A stretch of 64,000 nucleotides of DNA from an uncultured Flavobacteriales bacterium (GTDB lineage: Bacteria; Bacteroidota; Bacteroidia; Flavobacteriales_D; Crocinitomicaceae). The number at the start of each line of letters is the position of its first letter. The stretch's first letter is position 1. The translations under genes and the position numbers were made by a program. The stretch lies in the NCBI GenBank assembly GCA_913054135.1, contig CAJXJK010000004.1, positions 248,001 through 312,000 of the forward strand, in the 5' to 3' direction. Shown here one piece after another: positions 26,830 through 35,486 of this stretch. The notes under the pieces are model-generated. The model was given only the letters and a program-made list of their open reading frames with translations. It had not been told where the DNA came from and made no database searches.

Positions 26830-27426
26830 ATGAGCAGCAAGAATGACGCAAGCTATGGTGTAGGAATGAGCATAGCACAAAGTTTAGAAAACCAAAACCT
26901 TGAAGACATCAATTTAGATGAGTTCGTAAAAGGTATCAGTGATATATTTAATAAGGCTGAATTAAGATTTTCTCCTGAAGAAGCGAATATGAAAATTCAA
27001 TCATATTTAAATGAAGTAAACGAATCTAAATTTGCGCAGTTTAAAACTGCTGGAGCTGAATTCTTAGCTGAGAACGCAAAGAAAGATGGTATTACTACTT
27101 TAGAATCAGGATTACAATATGAAATTGTTGAAAATGGATCTGGTGACAAGCCTTCAGCTGAAGCGCAAGTGACAGTTCATTACCACGGTACTCTAACTGA
27201 CGGAACTGTATTTGATAGCTCTATTGAAAGAGGGACTCCGGCAACATTTGGTGTGAATCAAGTGATCAAAGGATGGACAGAAGCATTACAATTGATGCCT
27301 GCTGGTTCAAAATGGAGATTATATATCCCTGAAGACTTGGCATATGGTGCTAACCCGCATCCAGGTGGACCTATTAAGCCTTACATGGCGTTAATATTTG
27401 ATGTAGAATTAATTAGCATTGCCTAA
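26830..27426 (+). CDS. FKBP-type peptidyl-prolyl isomerase
   Basis: 198 residues. N-terminal helical FKBP_N dimerisation part (~1-85; SYGVGMSIAQSLENQ), then an FKBP fold (VTVHYHGTLTDGTVFDSS, PATFGVNQVIKGWTEALQLM, YIPEDLAYG). No signal peptide is visible, so it is probably cytoplasmic, unlike most MIP/FkpA proteins. It catalyses cis-trans isomerisation of X-Pro bonds. The stop shares a base with the next ATG (TAATG), so it is coupled to a second, lipoprotein FKBP. Confidence 0.9.
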   Translation: MSSKNDASYGVGMSIAQSLENQNLEDINLDEFVKGISDIFNKAELRFSPEEANMKIQSYLNEVNESKFAQFKTAGAEFLAENAKKDGITTLESGLQYEIVENGSGDKPSAEAQVTVHYHGTLTDGTVFDSSIERGTPATFGVNQVIKGWTEALQLMPAGSKWRLYIPEDLAYGANPHPGGPIKPYMALIFDVELISIA

Positions 27427-28355
27427 TGAAAATTAAAGTATTAATTCCTTTTTTATTTTTAGTGGCTTGTAATGAGACACCAACAGTTGATACTGATCAG
27501 GATAATGATGAAGTGACAACTGAAAATAAATTAGAATTTGATACATATAACGAGAAGATAAGCTATAGCATTGGCCTTGATCACGCAAGGGGATGCTATA
27601 AGGCTTATTCTTCACCTGCCACTGCAGATAAATTTAACCTAAGACAAATTGAGGCCGGAATGGTCGATTATCTATTGGGAGAAGAGTTGCAGGTGTCTTT
27701 TCTTGAAAAAGATAGTTTACTAGACCTCTATCTACTCCCAAACGGTGAAGTTGATGAAATGGCTGTTTCGAAGAATGACGCTAGCTATGCAGTGGGATTA
27801 GATGAAGCTTTCAATATTGTAAGCTCTTTGGTAGGACGTAAAATAGATCAAACAATAGAGGTTGAACTATTAGTTGAAGGAATAAAAGATGGAATGCAAA
27901 ATCTTACACCTTCAATCCCTTACATGGATGCCAGAAGAGAAATAGATAAATACTACTCAGAGCTTAACCTAGATAATGGGAAATTATTTTTAGAAGAAAA
28001 TTTACTCTTTGAAGGAGTCATTGAAACTGAAAGCGGACTTCAATATGAAGTTATCAAAGAAGGAAGTGGCATCTCACCCAATTTAGCAGATTCTGTTACG
28101 ATTCATTACACAGGACGATTTATTGACGGAAGAGTATTTGAATCGACAGTTCCTTCAAACGTCCCTTTTTCTGGACCGCTACTTAGTGTGATTGCTGGCT
28201 GGCAAGAAGGCGTAACACTTATGAGAGAGGGCGGCCAAAGTCGCTTTTACATTCCTCACAACTTAGCTTACGGACCTGAAGGTAAAGGCGTAGTTGAACC
28301 TAACTCAACTTTAATCTTCGATATTGAGCTTTTGGCTGTAAAAAGGCTTAAATAA
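27426..28355 (+). CDS. FKBP-type peptidyl-prolyl isomerase, lipoprotein with duplicated N-terminal region
   Basis: 309 residues. Lipobox FLVAC with Cys15, so it should be membrane anchored. Two FKBP_N-like helical segments come in series: ISYSIGLDHARGCYKAY (~45-105) and SKNDASYAVGLDEAFNIV (~115-180). The second matches the start of the adjacent FKBP almost word for word (SKNDASYxVG). The C-terminal FKBP domain (VTIHYTGRFIDGRVFEST, VIAGWQEGVTLM, YIPHNLAYGPEG) keeps the usual active-site aromatics. Likely folds exported proteins in the periplasm. Its 3' end overlaps the convergent HTTM gene by 45 bp. Confidence 0.87.
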   Translation: MKIKVLIPFLFLVACNETPTVDTDQDNDEVTTENKLEFDTYNEKISYSIGLDHARGCYKAYSSPATADKFNLRQIEAGMVDYLLGEELQVSFLEKDSLLDLYLLPNGEVDEMAVSKNDASYAVGLDEAFNIVSSLVGRKIDQTIEVELLVEGIKDGMQNLTPSIPYMDARREIDKYYSELNLDNGKLFLEENLLFEGVIETESGLQYEVIKEGSGISPNLADSVTIHYTGRFIDGRVFESTVPSNVPFSGPLLSVIAGWQEGVTLMREGGQSRFYIPHNLAYGPEGKGVVEPNSTLIFDIELLAVKRLK

Positions 28356-29255
28356 ACCTTTTAGTTTAGATTGTTTCAAGAAATCTTTTATTCTTCTTAT
28401 CTGCTTTAAATCAAGGAATAAGAGATAAACAATTATCATCACAATTCCGAAAGAGAAAATACCCATCCCGAAGGCAATCCCCAAATGAAAAACTACTCCT
28501 ACCATCAAGAAAGGAGTCTTTACTTTTTTAATCCAAACCAACAAAGGAAACAGCAACTGGTAGGCTAAAGTTAAATAAGTAGCAATCATTGACAGCCACA
28601 AACGTTCTCCAAAAAGCCACTCAAAAGGAGCCGAGCTGTAATTATCTATTCTTGAAATATACATGATGGCTTCACCTGAAGTCCAATTTGGATCATACAA
28701 CTTATAGAATGCACTGAAAAAATAGAGAATGCAGATTTGAATCAACAAAATCCAATAGAATGTATTGTTCAGTATGTTTTGCAAATCACCAAAAGTGCCC
28801 TCCTCTTTTCTTTTATGAATGAACATCAAATAAAAGAGCAAAAAGTTGATTAATACTTCTCCACCAGTAAATGCCAAATATCCTTTTAAAAATAAATTGA
28901 CCGTAAAGAAGTAAACGAAAAAAGATGAAATTTTTGGCCAAAAATTTAAAAGACCACTGATTAGAAATGTGATTTGACCAATTACGAACACAAGGTAAAA
29001 CCAACTATAAGAACCGTTTCCGGGATGACTCAATATATTTATCAATCCATGCGTCCCTTGTCTGTAAAGAGGCAGGTTCGTATTCCATCCTCTGGTTCCA
29101 ACCAGTCCGTGATAGCCGAATAGATCTTGAGCTATAGGCAGCAATAACAAAGCATTAAGCAGTAAAAAAAGATATAAGACTTTTCTGAAAAAATCAACTT
29201 TTTCGAAGTGCTCGAATGGACGATTAAAAATATGCGAAATCTTGCCTATCACCAT
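28311..29255 (-). CDS. HTTM-domain (vitamin K carboxylase-like) membrane protein
   Basis: About 314 residues with roughly seven hydrophobic helices. FFRKVLYLFLLLNALLLLP, then an extramembrane turn and FTGGEVLINFLLFYLMF are typical of the HTTM family related to vitamin K-dependent gamma-carboxylase. The bacterial members' reactions are mostly unknown. An ATG overlapping the upstream gene's stop by 7 bp (ATGGTGA) is preferred over a GTG two codons before it. It is co-transcribed with the DUF5819-like gene. Convergent overlap with the FKBP gene is real on both strands as far as reading frame shows. Confidence 0.72.
   Translation of the reverse strand: MVIGKISHIFNRPFEHFEKVDFFRKVLYLFLLLNALLLLPIAQDLFGYHGLVGTRGWNTNLPLYRQGTHGLINILSHPGNGSYSWFYLVFVIGQITFLISGLLNFWPKISSFFVYFFTVNLFLKGYLAFTGGEVLINFLLFYLMFIHKRKEEGTFGDLQNILNNTFYWILLIQICILYFFSAFYKLYDPNWTSGEAIMYISRIDNYSSAPFEWLFGERLWLSMIATYLTLAYQLLFPLLVWIKKVKTPFLMVGVVFHLGIAFGMGIFSFGIVMIIVYLLFLDLKQIRRIKDFLKQSKLKGLFKPFYSQKLNIED
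28341..28362. terminator. Possible bidirectional terminator between FKBP and HTTM genes
   Basis: AAAAGGCTT/AAACCTTTT form a short A/T-rich hairpin with one mismatch. It lies across the overlapping 3' ends of the two convergent genes, with T-runs on either strand. Weak stem, so uncertain. Confidence 0.3.
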
Positions 29256-29773
29256 TTCCACAAGTATCTTGGATAGTAGAGTGTCCCCTCTTCTCCTGTT
29301 TTCACATTATGCATTTCACATTTGAGATCAGCACTTAATGGTTTGATTCCCATATTACAGGCAACACCATAAATATATCTTTGCAATAGGTAATAACTGT
29401 GACCCTGCTCTTTAAATATCCAAGCAATTTCATAGTCAAACTCTTGATCAAGTCTCAGTCCAAAATCATCTTTATCATAGTTAATCCAATAAACCAGATT
29501 AGCTTCAAGCAAAGCGATTTCAGCATGATGTGTCATCCGAAATATTCTATGCCATTCATTTGATTCACCTGCTGGATGAATCCAACCTGTCTCTCCATCT
29601 TCGTGCTGAATATTCATCAAAACACTGCCTTCAACCAATGGGCATGGAGCAAACATTGACCATTGTTGCTCAAATAAAGGCGATACATAAGGAGAAACTA
29701 ATGACTTTATTTTTGTCGGGACAACCTCAGTCGGAGCCGCATAAATAATAAGACTAAGCGAATGAAATACCAC
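29249..29773 (-). CDS. DUF5819-like membrane-anchored protein, start codon unclear
   Basis: 174 residues from the only canonical start (GTG). A conserved-looking core LFEQQWSMFAPCPL recalls DUF5819 proteins, which often sit beside HTTM proteins; the function is unknown. The GTG falls inside a hydrophobic helix. In the same frame, with no stop for 28 codons upstream, the reading gives a basic stretch (KFNKIPILKSRNK) and the rest of a membrane helix (IIAGCIAFLFVV). The true start is therefore probably further up at a non-standard codon (ATT at 29824 or 29830, or CTG at 29821). Alternatively, the original start has been mutated. Confidence 0.6.
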   Translation of the reverse strand: MVFHSLSLIIYAAPTEVVPTKIKSLVSPYVSPLFEQQWSMFAPCPLVEGSVLMNIQHEDGETGWIHPAGESNEWHRIFRMTHHAEIALLEANLVYWINYDKDDFGLRLDQEFDYEIAWIFKEQGHSYYLLQRYIYGVACNMGIKPLSADLKCEMHNVKTGEEGTLYYPRYLWKW

Positions 29774-29866
29774 AAATAAAAATGCAATGCATCCAGCAAT
29801 TATTTTGTTTCTTGATTTCAGAATCGGAATCTTATTAAATTTGTTACAAATTAAGCATTAAATTCT

Positions 29867-31138
29867 ATGTCAACCAAAATCACAAATTCGGCAACTTCAT
29901 GGGTTGAAGTTCCTTCAAATTCAGATTTCCCAATCCAAAACATTCCTTTCGGAACTTTCAAAACCAGCAGTCTTTCGCCTCGTGTGGGTATTGCAATCGG
30001 TGAACAAGTTCTAGATTTGAAAGCACTTTTTGATTTAGGTTATCTAAATAATATTGGTTTTGATTCAGAAGATTTTGACACATGTTTTTTAAACAACATG
30101 ATGCGTAAAGGCAAGTCAGGAAGCAGAAAGTTAAGAGAACGTATTTTTGAACTTCTAGAAAAATCAAATGATGAGCTACAGTCAAAACCTGAAGACATTG
30201 CGAAAGTCTTACTGACTCAAGGTGAAGTTGAAATGCTATTACCAATAGACTCAAGAGACTACACTGACTTTTACTCTAGCGAACAACATGCGTTCAATGT
30301 AGGTTGTCTTTTTAGAGATCCTGAAAATGCCTTATTACCAAACTGGAAACACATTCCTGTAGGATATCACGGAAGAGCTTCTTCAATTATTCCTTCAGGT
30401 CAAGAAATAGTAAGACCAAAAGGTCAAAAGAAACCGCCAACAGATTCTATCCCATCATTTGGACAGTCTAACTTGTTAGATTTCGAATTAGAAACTGTCT
30501 TCTTTACATTTCAAGGGAAACCTCTTGGAGAAACGATTACAACTGCCGAAGCAGATGACTACATTTTCGGAATGGCCTTATTTAATGATTGGTCAGCAAG
30601 AGACATTCAAGGTTGGGAATATGTTCCATTAGGACCATTCTTAGGAAAGAGTTTTGCTTCATCTGTATCACCTTGGATCGTTACAATAGACGCACTTGAG
30701 CAATTTAGAACTGCTGGTCCGATTCAGGAGCCTAAAGTTTTACCATACTTAGAATACGAAGGAGATAAACACATTGATATCAATTTAGATGTAATCATTA
30801 AGCCGGAGAACGGAGATGAAAATGTGGTTGGACGATCAAATTACAAGTACATGTATTGGAACATGAATCAACAATTAGCTCATCACTCAATAAACGGATG
30901 TAATATCGGTTTAGGTGATGCTATGGGTTCTGGAACAATTAGTGGTCCTAACGAAGGTCAATACGGATCAATGCTTGAGATTTCTTGGAAAGGAACAAAA
31001 CCTTTCAAGATGTCAGATGGAACTGAACGTAAATTCTTGCAAGATGGGGATACTGTTATCATGAGAGGAAATTGTCAAAACGACGAAATCAGAATTGGTT
31101 TTGGAGAAGTGAGCACTAAAATTTTACCTGCCAAATAA
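29867..31138 (+). CDS. fahA: Fumarylacetoacetase
   Basis: 423 residues, the usual length. It hydrolyses 4-fumarylacetoacetate to fumarate and acetoacetate, the last step of tyrosine/phenylalanine breakdown. Seen: an SH3-like N-terminal domain (~1-115), then DYTDFYSSEQHAFNVG with the catalytic His and metal-binding Asp, FELETVFF with metal-binding glutamates, and FNDWSARDIQGWEYVPLGPF. The stop is only 5 nt before the rsh start, so both may share a transcript. No other tyrosine-catabolic gene is in the window. Confidence 0.95.
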   Translation: MSTKITNSATSWVEVPSNSDFPIQNIPFGTFKTSSLSPRVGIAIGEQVLDLKALFDLGYLNNIGFDSEDFDTCFLNNMMRKGKSGSRKLRERIFELLEKSNDELQSKPEDIAKVLLTQGEVEMLLPIDSRDYTDFYSSEQHAFNVGCLFRDPENALLPNWKHIPVGYHGRASSIIPSGQEIVRPKGQKKPPTDSIPSFGQSNLLDFELETVFFTFQGKPLGETITTAEADDYIFGMALFNDWSARDIQGWEYVPLGPFLGKSFASSVSPWIVTIDALEQFRTAGPIQEPKVLPYLEYEGDKHIDINLDVIIKPENGDENVVGRSNYKYMYWNMNQQLAHHSINGCNIGLGDAMGSGTISGPNEGQYGSMLEISWKGTKPFKMSDGTERKFLQDGDTVIMRGNCQNDEIRIGFGEVSTKILPAK

Positions 31139-31143
31139 TCTGA

Positions 31144-33354
31144 ATGGTTCCTAGTCCTCAAAATATTGATTTAGAAAAAGAGCGAAAAGAAATTCTGAAC
31201 GCTTACAAGGGTTTACTCAGAGCGAGTAAAGATTACAGAAATGCTGAGGACACCAGAATTATCCGTAAAGCATTCGATCTTTCTGTTGAGGCGCACAAAG
31301 ACATGCGCCGTAAATCAGGAGAACCTTACATATATCATCCCATTTCAGTTGCAAGGATTTGCTGTGAAGAAATGGGTTTAGGGACAACCGCAATTGTCTG
31401 TGCATTGTTACATGACACAGTTGAGGATACTCACATTACTCTCAACGATATTGAAGAACAATTCGGATTGAAGGTTAGAACAATTATTGATGGACTAACC
31501 AAAATCCCTGAAGTATTTGATGACAATATATCACTACAAGCTGAGAATTTCAGAAAATTAATTCTTACAATTTCTGATGATTTAAGAGTGACGTTCATCA
31601 AAATGGCCGATCGTTTGCACAATATGCGAACGCTAGGATCCATGAGACCTGACAAGCGATTAAAGATTTGCTCAGAGACCGAGTTTTTATACGCTCCCCT
31701 AGCTCATAGATTAGGGTTTAATGCAATTAAAACTGAATTTGAAGACATAATCTTCAAATACAAAGAGCCCGAAATTTACAAGCAAATCGAGCTGAAGCTT
31801 GAAAAAACGAAAGAAGTTAGAAATAGATTCATTCGTCAGTTCACTAATCCGATTAAAGATAGATTGGATAATGAAAATCTTAACTATAGCGTCAAGGCTA
31901 GAACAAAGAGTATCCCGTCAATATTCAAGAAGATTCAAAATAAGCATGTCACCTTTGATGAGATCTATGACATCTTTGCGATTAGAATAATAGTTGACGT
32001 TCCTTTTGAAAATGAGAAACCAGTTTGTTGGAAAATTTACTCAATGGTGACGGATTTCTATCAACCTAACCCTGATAGACTGAGAGATTGGGTATCGACT
32101 CCGAAAACGAACGGTTATGAATCACTTCACACAACAGTGATGAGCCCAAGCGGAAAATGGGTTGAGGTTCAAATTCGAACTAAAAGAATGGATGAGATTG
32201 CAGAGAAAGGATACGCAGCTCATTGGAAATATAAAGACAGTCTTTCACAAGACAATACATTTGACCGTTGGGTTGGCGAAGTTAGGGCCCTTCTTGAAAA
32301 TCCTGAAGTAAATGCCCAAGACTTTATTGATGAATTCAAGCTGAATTTATTCTCAGAAGAGATTTACGTTTTTACTCCTAAAGGAGATTTAAGGGTTTTA
32401 CCTAAAAATGCAACAACCTTAGACTTTGCTTTTGACATTCATACTGATATTGGATTATCCTGTATTGGAGCCAAAGTGAATGGTAAATTAATGCCCTTGA
32501 GCCACATTCTTAAGAGTGGTGACCAAGTTGACATTATTCGCTCGAAACAACAAAAACCAAAAGAAGATTGGCTCAAATTTGTGGCATCTGCCCGAGCAAA
32601 ATCAAAAATCAAAGGAGCCCTCAACGAAGAACACAAGAAAATAGCCTCTGACGGAAAAGAGATTCTACAAAGAAAACTTCGCCAATTAAGAGTTACTTGG
32701 AATTCTGAAAACATCCAGGCTCTTGAAAAATACTACGGGATATCAGGGTCTTCTGAATTCTATTTTCAGATTGCAAAAGGTAAAGTTGATTTATCAAAAA
32801 TGAGACAGATTGAAATCAACAATCACGATTTTGTCTTAGAAAAGAAAGCTAGCCAAAGGGTTGAGTCTTCTGAACTTGAAACTATCATTAAAAAGGTTGA
32901 CACCAAGAAGGATACGATTATAATTGGTGAAGATTTTAAAGAATTTGAATACAAGTTGGCCAATTGCTGTACTCCTATTCCAGGAGACAATGTCTTTGGG
33001 TTCATAACGGCAACTGACGGAATTAAAATTCATAGAACGAATTGCCCTAATGCCACTCAACTAATGTCAAACTACGCTTACCGAATAATGAAAGCAACTT
33101 GGCAAAGTGATCGATTAAAAGAAAGATTGACAGCATTATTGATTACTGGAATTGACGATATGGGAATCGTAAATGAGATTACAACAATTGTCTCTTCAGT
33201 GATTGGAGTGAATATGAAATCAATTTCGTTTGAGTCAGAAGACGGAACCTTTGAAGGTAAAATTCAGCTTTATGTTTATGATACTGAGCAATTAGACCAG
33301 CTCATCTTAAGATTTGAACAAATTGAAGGTGTAAAACAGGTCAGCAGAATCTGA
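31144..33354 (+). CDS. rsh: Bifunctional (p)ppGpp synthetase/hydrolase, RelA/SpoT family
   Basis: 736 residues, full Rsh length. Order: HD hydrolase domain (HPISVARICCEEMG, ALLHDTVEDT, about 60-190), synthetase domain (TKTNGYESLHTTVMSP, VEVQIRT, about 240-380), TGS domain (VFTPKGDLRVLPKNATTLDF, about 400-465), a Cys-rich conserved motif (LANCCTPIPGDNVFGF) and a C-terminal ACT domain (about 660-736). The intact HD and synthetase motifs suggest both activities, i.e. control of the stringent response. It heads the Rsh-Fur-STAS-purA-OstA order common in Flavobacteriales. Confidence 0.95.
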   Translation: MVPSPQNIDLEKERKEILNAYKGLLRASKDYRNAEDTRIIRKAFDLSVEAHKDMRRKSGEPYIYHPISVARICCEEMGLGTTAIVCALLHDTVEDTHITLNDIEEQFGLKVRTIIDGLTKIPEVFDDNISLQAENFRKLILTISDDLRVTFIKMADRLHNMRTLGSMRPDKRLKICSETEFLYAPLAHRLGFNAIKTEFEDIIFKYKEPEIYKQIELKLEKTKEVRNRFIRQFTNPIKDRLDNENLNYSVKARTKSIPSIFKKIQNKHVTFDEIYDIFAIRIIVDVPFENEKPVCWKIYSMVTDFYQPNPDRLRDWVSTPKTNGYESLHTTVMSPSGKWVEVQIRTKRMDEIAEKGYAAHWKYKDSLSQDNTFDRWVGEVRALLENPEVNAQDFIDEFKLNLFSEEIYVFTPKGDLRVLPKNATTLDFAFDIHTDIGLSCIGAKVNGKLMPLSHILKSGDQVDIIRSKQQKPKEDWLKFVASARAKSKIKGALNEEHKKIASDGKEILQRKLRQLRVTWNSENIQALEKYYGISGSSEFYFQIAKGKVDLSKMRQIEINNHDFVLEKKASQRVESSELETIIKKVDTKKDTIIIGEDFKEFEYKLANCCTPIPGDNVFGFITATDGIKIHRTNCPNATQLMSNYAYRIMKATWQSDRLKERLTALLITGIDDMGIVNEITTIVSSVIGVNMKSISFESEDGTFEGKIQLYVYDTEQLDQLILRFEQIEGVKQVSRI

Positions 33355-33374
33355 TTTTAAACGATATTTCTTTC

Positions 33375-33382
33375 TATCTTTG
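33375..33382 (+). promoter_or_regulatory. -7 box of the Fur-family gene
   Basis: TATCTTTG matches TAnnTTTG exactly, 32 nt before the Fur-family start codon. It suggests a promoter inside the rsh-fur gap in addition to read-through from rsh. Confidence 0.5.
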
Positions 33383-33384
33383 GT

Positions 33385-33400
33385 TAAGTAGGTTTACTTA
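33385..33400. promoter_or_regulatory. Inverted repeat, operator candidate before the Fur-family gene
   Basis: TAAGTA, four bases, TACTTA: a perfect inverted repeat directly downstream of the -7 box and 14 nt before the ATG. The position suits autoregulation by the Fur-family product. It does not match the classical 19-bp Fur box, so the link is only positional. Confidence 0.4.
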
Positions 33401-33414
33401 CATAATCCATCAAT

Positions 33415-33870
33415 ATGGAAAAAGAAGAACTTCAAGAAACGGTCAAAGAAATTTTCTCTACTTTTTTAGAGAATAACGGTCACCGAAAGACGCCCGAGAG
33501 ATTCGCAATTTTAGCCGAAATCTATGCTCACAAAGGTCATTTTGATATAGAGTCGCTTTATGTCAACATGAAGAATAAAAACTATCGAGTAAGTAGAGCT
33601 ACGCTTTACAATACAATGGAACTTCTTCTTTCTTCAAACTTGGTTAGAAAACACCAATTCGATAATATTTCACAATTTGAAAAAGCTTACGGCTTTAGAC
33701 AACACGATCATGTCATTTGCACTAACTCAGGAGACGTAATTGAATTTTGTGATCCAAGAATTGAAAAAATTAAGGCAACTGTTGAAGAATTATTCAATGT
33801 GAAAATTCATAACCATTCGCTTTATTTTTACGGAGAGAAAATTACAGAACCATCAAAAGTTGAAAAATGA
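33415..33870 (+). CDS. Fur-family transcriptional regulator
   Basis: 151 residues. N-terminal winged helix ([36 protein letters not shown]) and a C-terminal dimerisation/metal domain with [16 protein letters not shown] and [10 protein letters not shown]. The CxxC pairs of structural-zinc Fur and PerR proteins are absent; only single cysteines occur, which is common in flavobacterial Fur. Iron, zinc or peroxide sensing cannot be told apart by eye. The stop overlaps the STAS gene start (ATGA), so the two are translationally coupled. Confidence 0.88.
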   Translation: MEKEELQETVKEIFSTFLENNGHRKTPERFAILAEIYAHKGHFDIESLYVNMKNKNYRVSRATLYNTMELLLSSNLVRKHQFDNISQFEKAYGFRQHDHVICTNSGDVIEFCDPRIEKIKATVEELFNVKIHNHSLYFYGEKITEPSKVEK

Positions 33871-34226
33871 ATCTAGACGTTCGATTACAACATCATATTA
33901 ATTGTAACGAAGTTGTTTTAGAAGGCAACCCCCTTACTGATCATGACTTTTATCCCTTAATTGACGAAGTGAATAGCTTGCTCAATAATCAAGAGGCCAA
34001 CATAATTTTAAACCTCGAAAAAATTAAACTTTTAAACAGTTTAGGATTAAATTCTTTAATCAAAGTGATGACTAAATGCAGAAATCAAGGTGGCGATTTA
34101 TACATTGTTAATATCTCTGATAAAATTAGTCAGGTTTTGCTGATGACTAAACTAAATACAGTTCTTAATATTGCACCTTCACTAAATGAAGCAATAAACC
34201 AATTCGCAATTGACAATGAAAGTTGA
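33867..34226 (+). CDS. STAS-domain protein (anti-sigma factor antagonist type)
   Basis: 119 residues comprising a single STAS domain. The [20 protein letters not shown] segment holds the serine that is phosphorylated in SpoIIAA-type proteins (here LNSLGLNSL), and [18 protein letters not shown] follows as in the family. Such proteins bind an anti-sigma kinase when unphosphorylated. Two SpoIIE-type phosphatases occur downstream in the window, but no HATPase kinase. It overlaps both neighbours, by 4 bp with the Fur gene and 11 bp with purA. Confidence 0.85.
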   Translation: MNLDVRLQHHINCNEVVLEGNPLTDHDFYPLIDEVNSLLNNQEANIILNLEKIKLLNSLGLNSLIKVMTKCRNQGGDLYIVNISDKISQVLLMTKLNTVLNIAPSLNEAINQFAIDNES

Positions 34227-35484
34227 CGTTTTACTAGGATTACAATGGGGAGATGAAGGAAAAGGAAAAATCGTAGATGTAGTTACCCCAGATTATGATA
34301 TAATCGCAAGATTCCAAGGAGGCCCTAACGCAGGTCACACTCTAATTTTTGAAGGGCAAAAACAAGTTTTACACACTATTCCATCTGGTATTTTTAGAAA
34401 AGATGCCATCAATGTAATTGGAAATGGTGTCGTGATAGACCCAATCACTTTGAAGGCAGAAATTGAAGCACTTAACGCTAAAGGTGTTGATGTTGCTCTC
34501 AATTTAAAAATATCGAAAAAAGCACATCTAATTCTTCCAACTCACAAGGTGTTAGATAAAGCATCTGAAGAGGCTAAAGGAAAGAAGAAAATTGGTTCTA
34601 CGCTTAAAGGTATCGGTCCAACATACATGGACAAAACTGGTAGAAACGGATTAAGAATGGGAGATACAGAATCTCCTAATTTTAAAGAGAAATACAACAA
34701 TTTAGCAGATAAGCATAAAGGTATTTTAGGTGACTATGATTACCAATCTATCCTGGATGAGACAGAATCTAAATGGTTTGAAGCACTTGAGTTTTTGAGC
34801 AACATTGAGTTAATTGATAGTGAGCAATACATCAATGACGCAATTGTTTCAGGTAAAAAAGTACTAGCTGAAGGTGCTCAAGGAACAATGTTAGACATTG
34901 ATTTTGGGACATACCCTTTCGTTACCTCTTCAAATACAGTGACAGCAGGAACATGTACTGGTCTTGGTGTTGCACCAAATAGAATTGGAGAAGTTATCGG
35001 AATTTTCAAGGCATACTGCACAAGAGTTGGATCAGGACCTTTCCCTACTGAACTAGATGATGCTGTTGGAGAAGAGATTAGAAAAATTGGGCACGAATAT
35101 GGTGCTACTACAGGTAGAGACAGAAGATGTGGATGGATTGATTTGCCAGCATTAAAATATGCTTGTATGATCAATGGAGCCACTCAACTTTCAATGATGA
35201 AAGCTGATGTTCTTGACACTTTTGGCACGATTCAGGTATGTACTCACTATGAAATCAATGGTGAAAGAGTTGACTACCTTCCTTACGATATTACTGATTT
35301 AGATATCAAACCAGTTTACACTGAGGTTGAAGGTTGGAGCGAAGACTTAACCGGATTGAGAGACTTAAAAGATGCCCCTGAAGCATTTTTGAATTACATT
35401 ACATACTTAGAAGGACAATTAAACGTTCCTATAAGCATTGTATCTGTTGGTCCTGACCGAGAACAAACAATTATTAGAAATTAA
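34216..35484 (+). CDS. purA: Adenylosuccinate synthase
   Basis: 422 residues from the ATG ([20 protein letters not shown]), standard length; a TTG two codons upstream is not needed. It joins IMP and aspartate using GTP, the first committed step to AMP. Conserved motifs: GDEGKGKIVD P-loop, GPNAGHT, KGIGPTYMDKTGRNGLRMGD, EGAQGTMLDIDFGTYPFVT, and GATTGRDRRCGW. It sits within the Rsh-Fur-STAS-purA-OstA block and overlaps the STAS gene slightly. A terminator-like hairpin follows its stop by about 28 nt, inside the next gene. Confidence 0.97.
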   Translation: MKVDVLLGLQWGDEGKGKIVDVVTPDYDIIARFQGGPNAGHTLIFEGQKQVLHTIPSGIFRKDAINVIGNGVVIDPITLKAEIEALNAKGVDVALNLKISKKAHLILPTHKVLDKASEEAKGKKKIGSTLKGIGPTYMDKTGRNGLRMGDTESPNFKEKYNNLADKHKGILGDYDYQSILDETESKWFEALEFLSNIELIDSEQYINDAIVSGKKVLAEGAQGTMLDIDFGTYPFVTSSNTVTAGTCTGLGVAPNRIGEVIGIFKAYCTRVGSGPFPTELDDAVGEEIRKIGHEYGATTGRDRRCGWIDLPALKYACMINGATQLSMMKADVLDTFGTIQVCTHYEINGERVDYLPYDITDLDIKPVYTEVEGWSEDLTGLRDLKDAPEAFLNYITYLEGQLNVPISIVSVGPDREQTIIRN

Positions 35485-35486
35485 GA

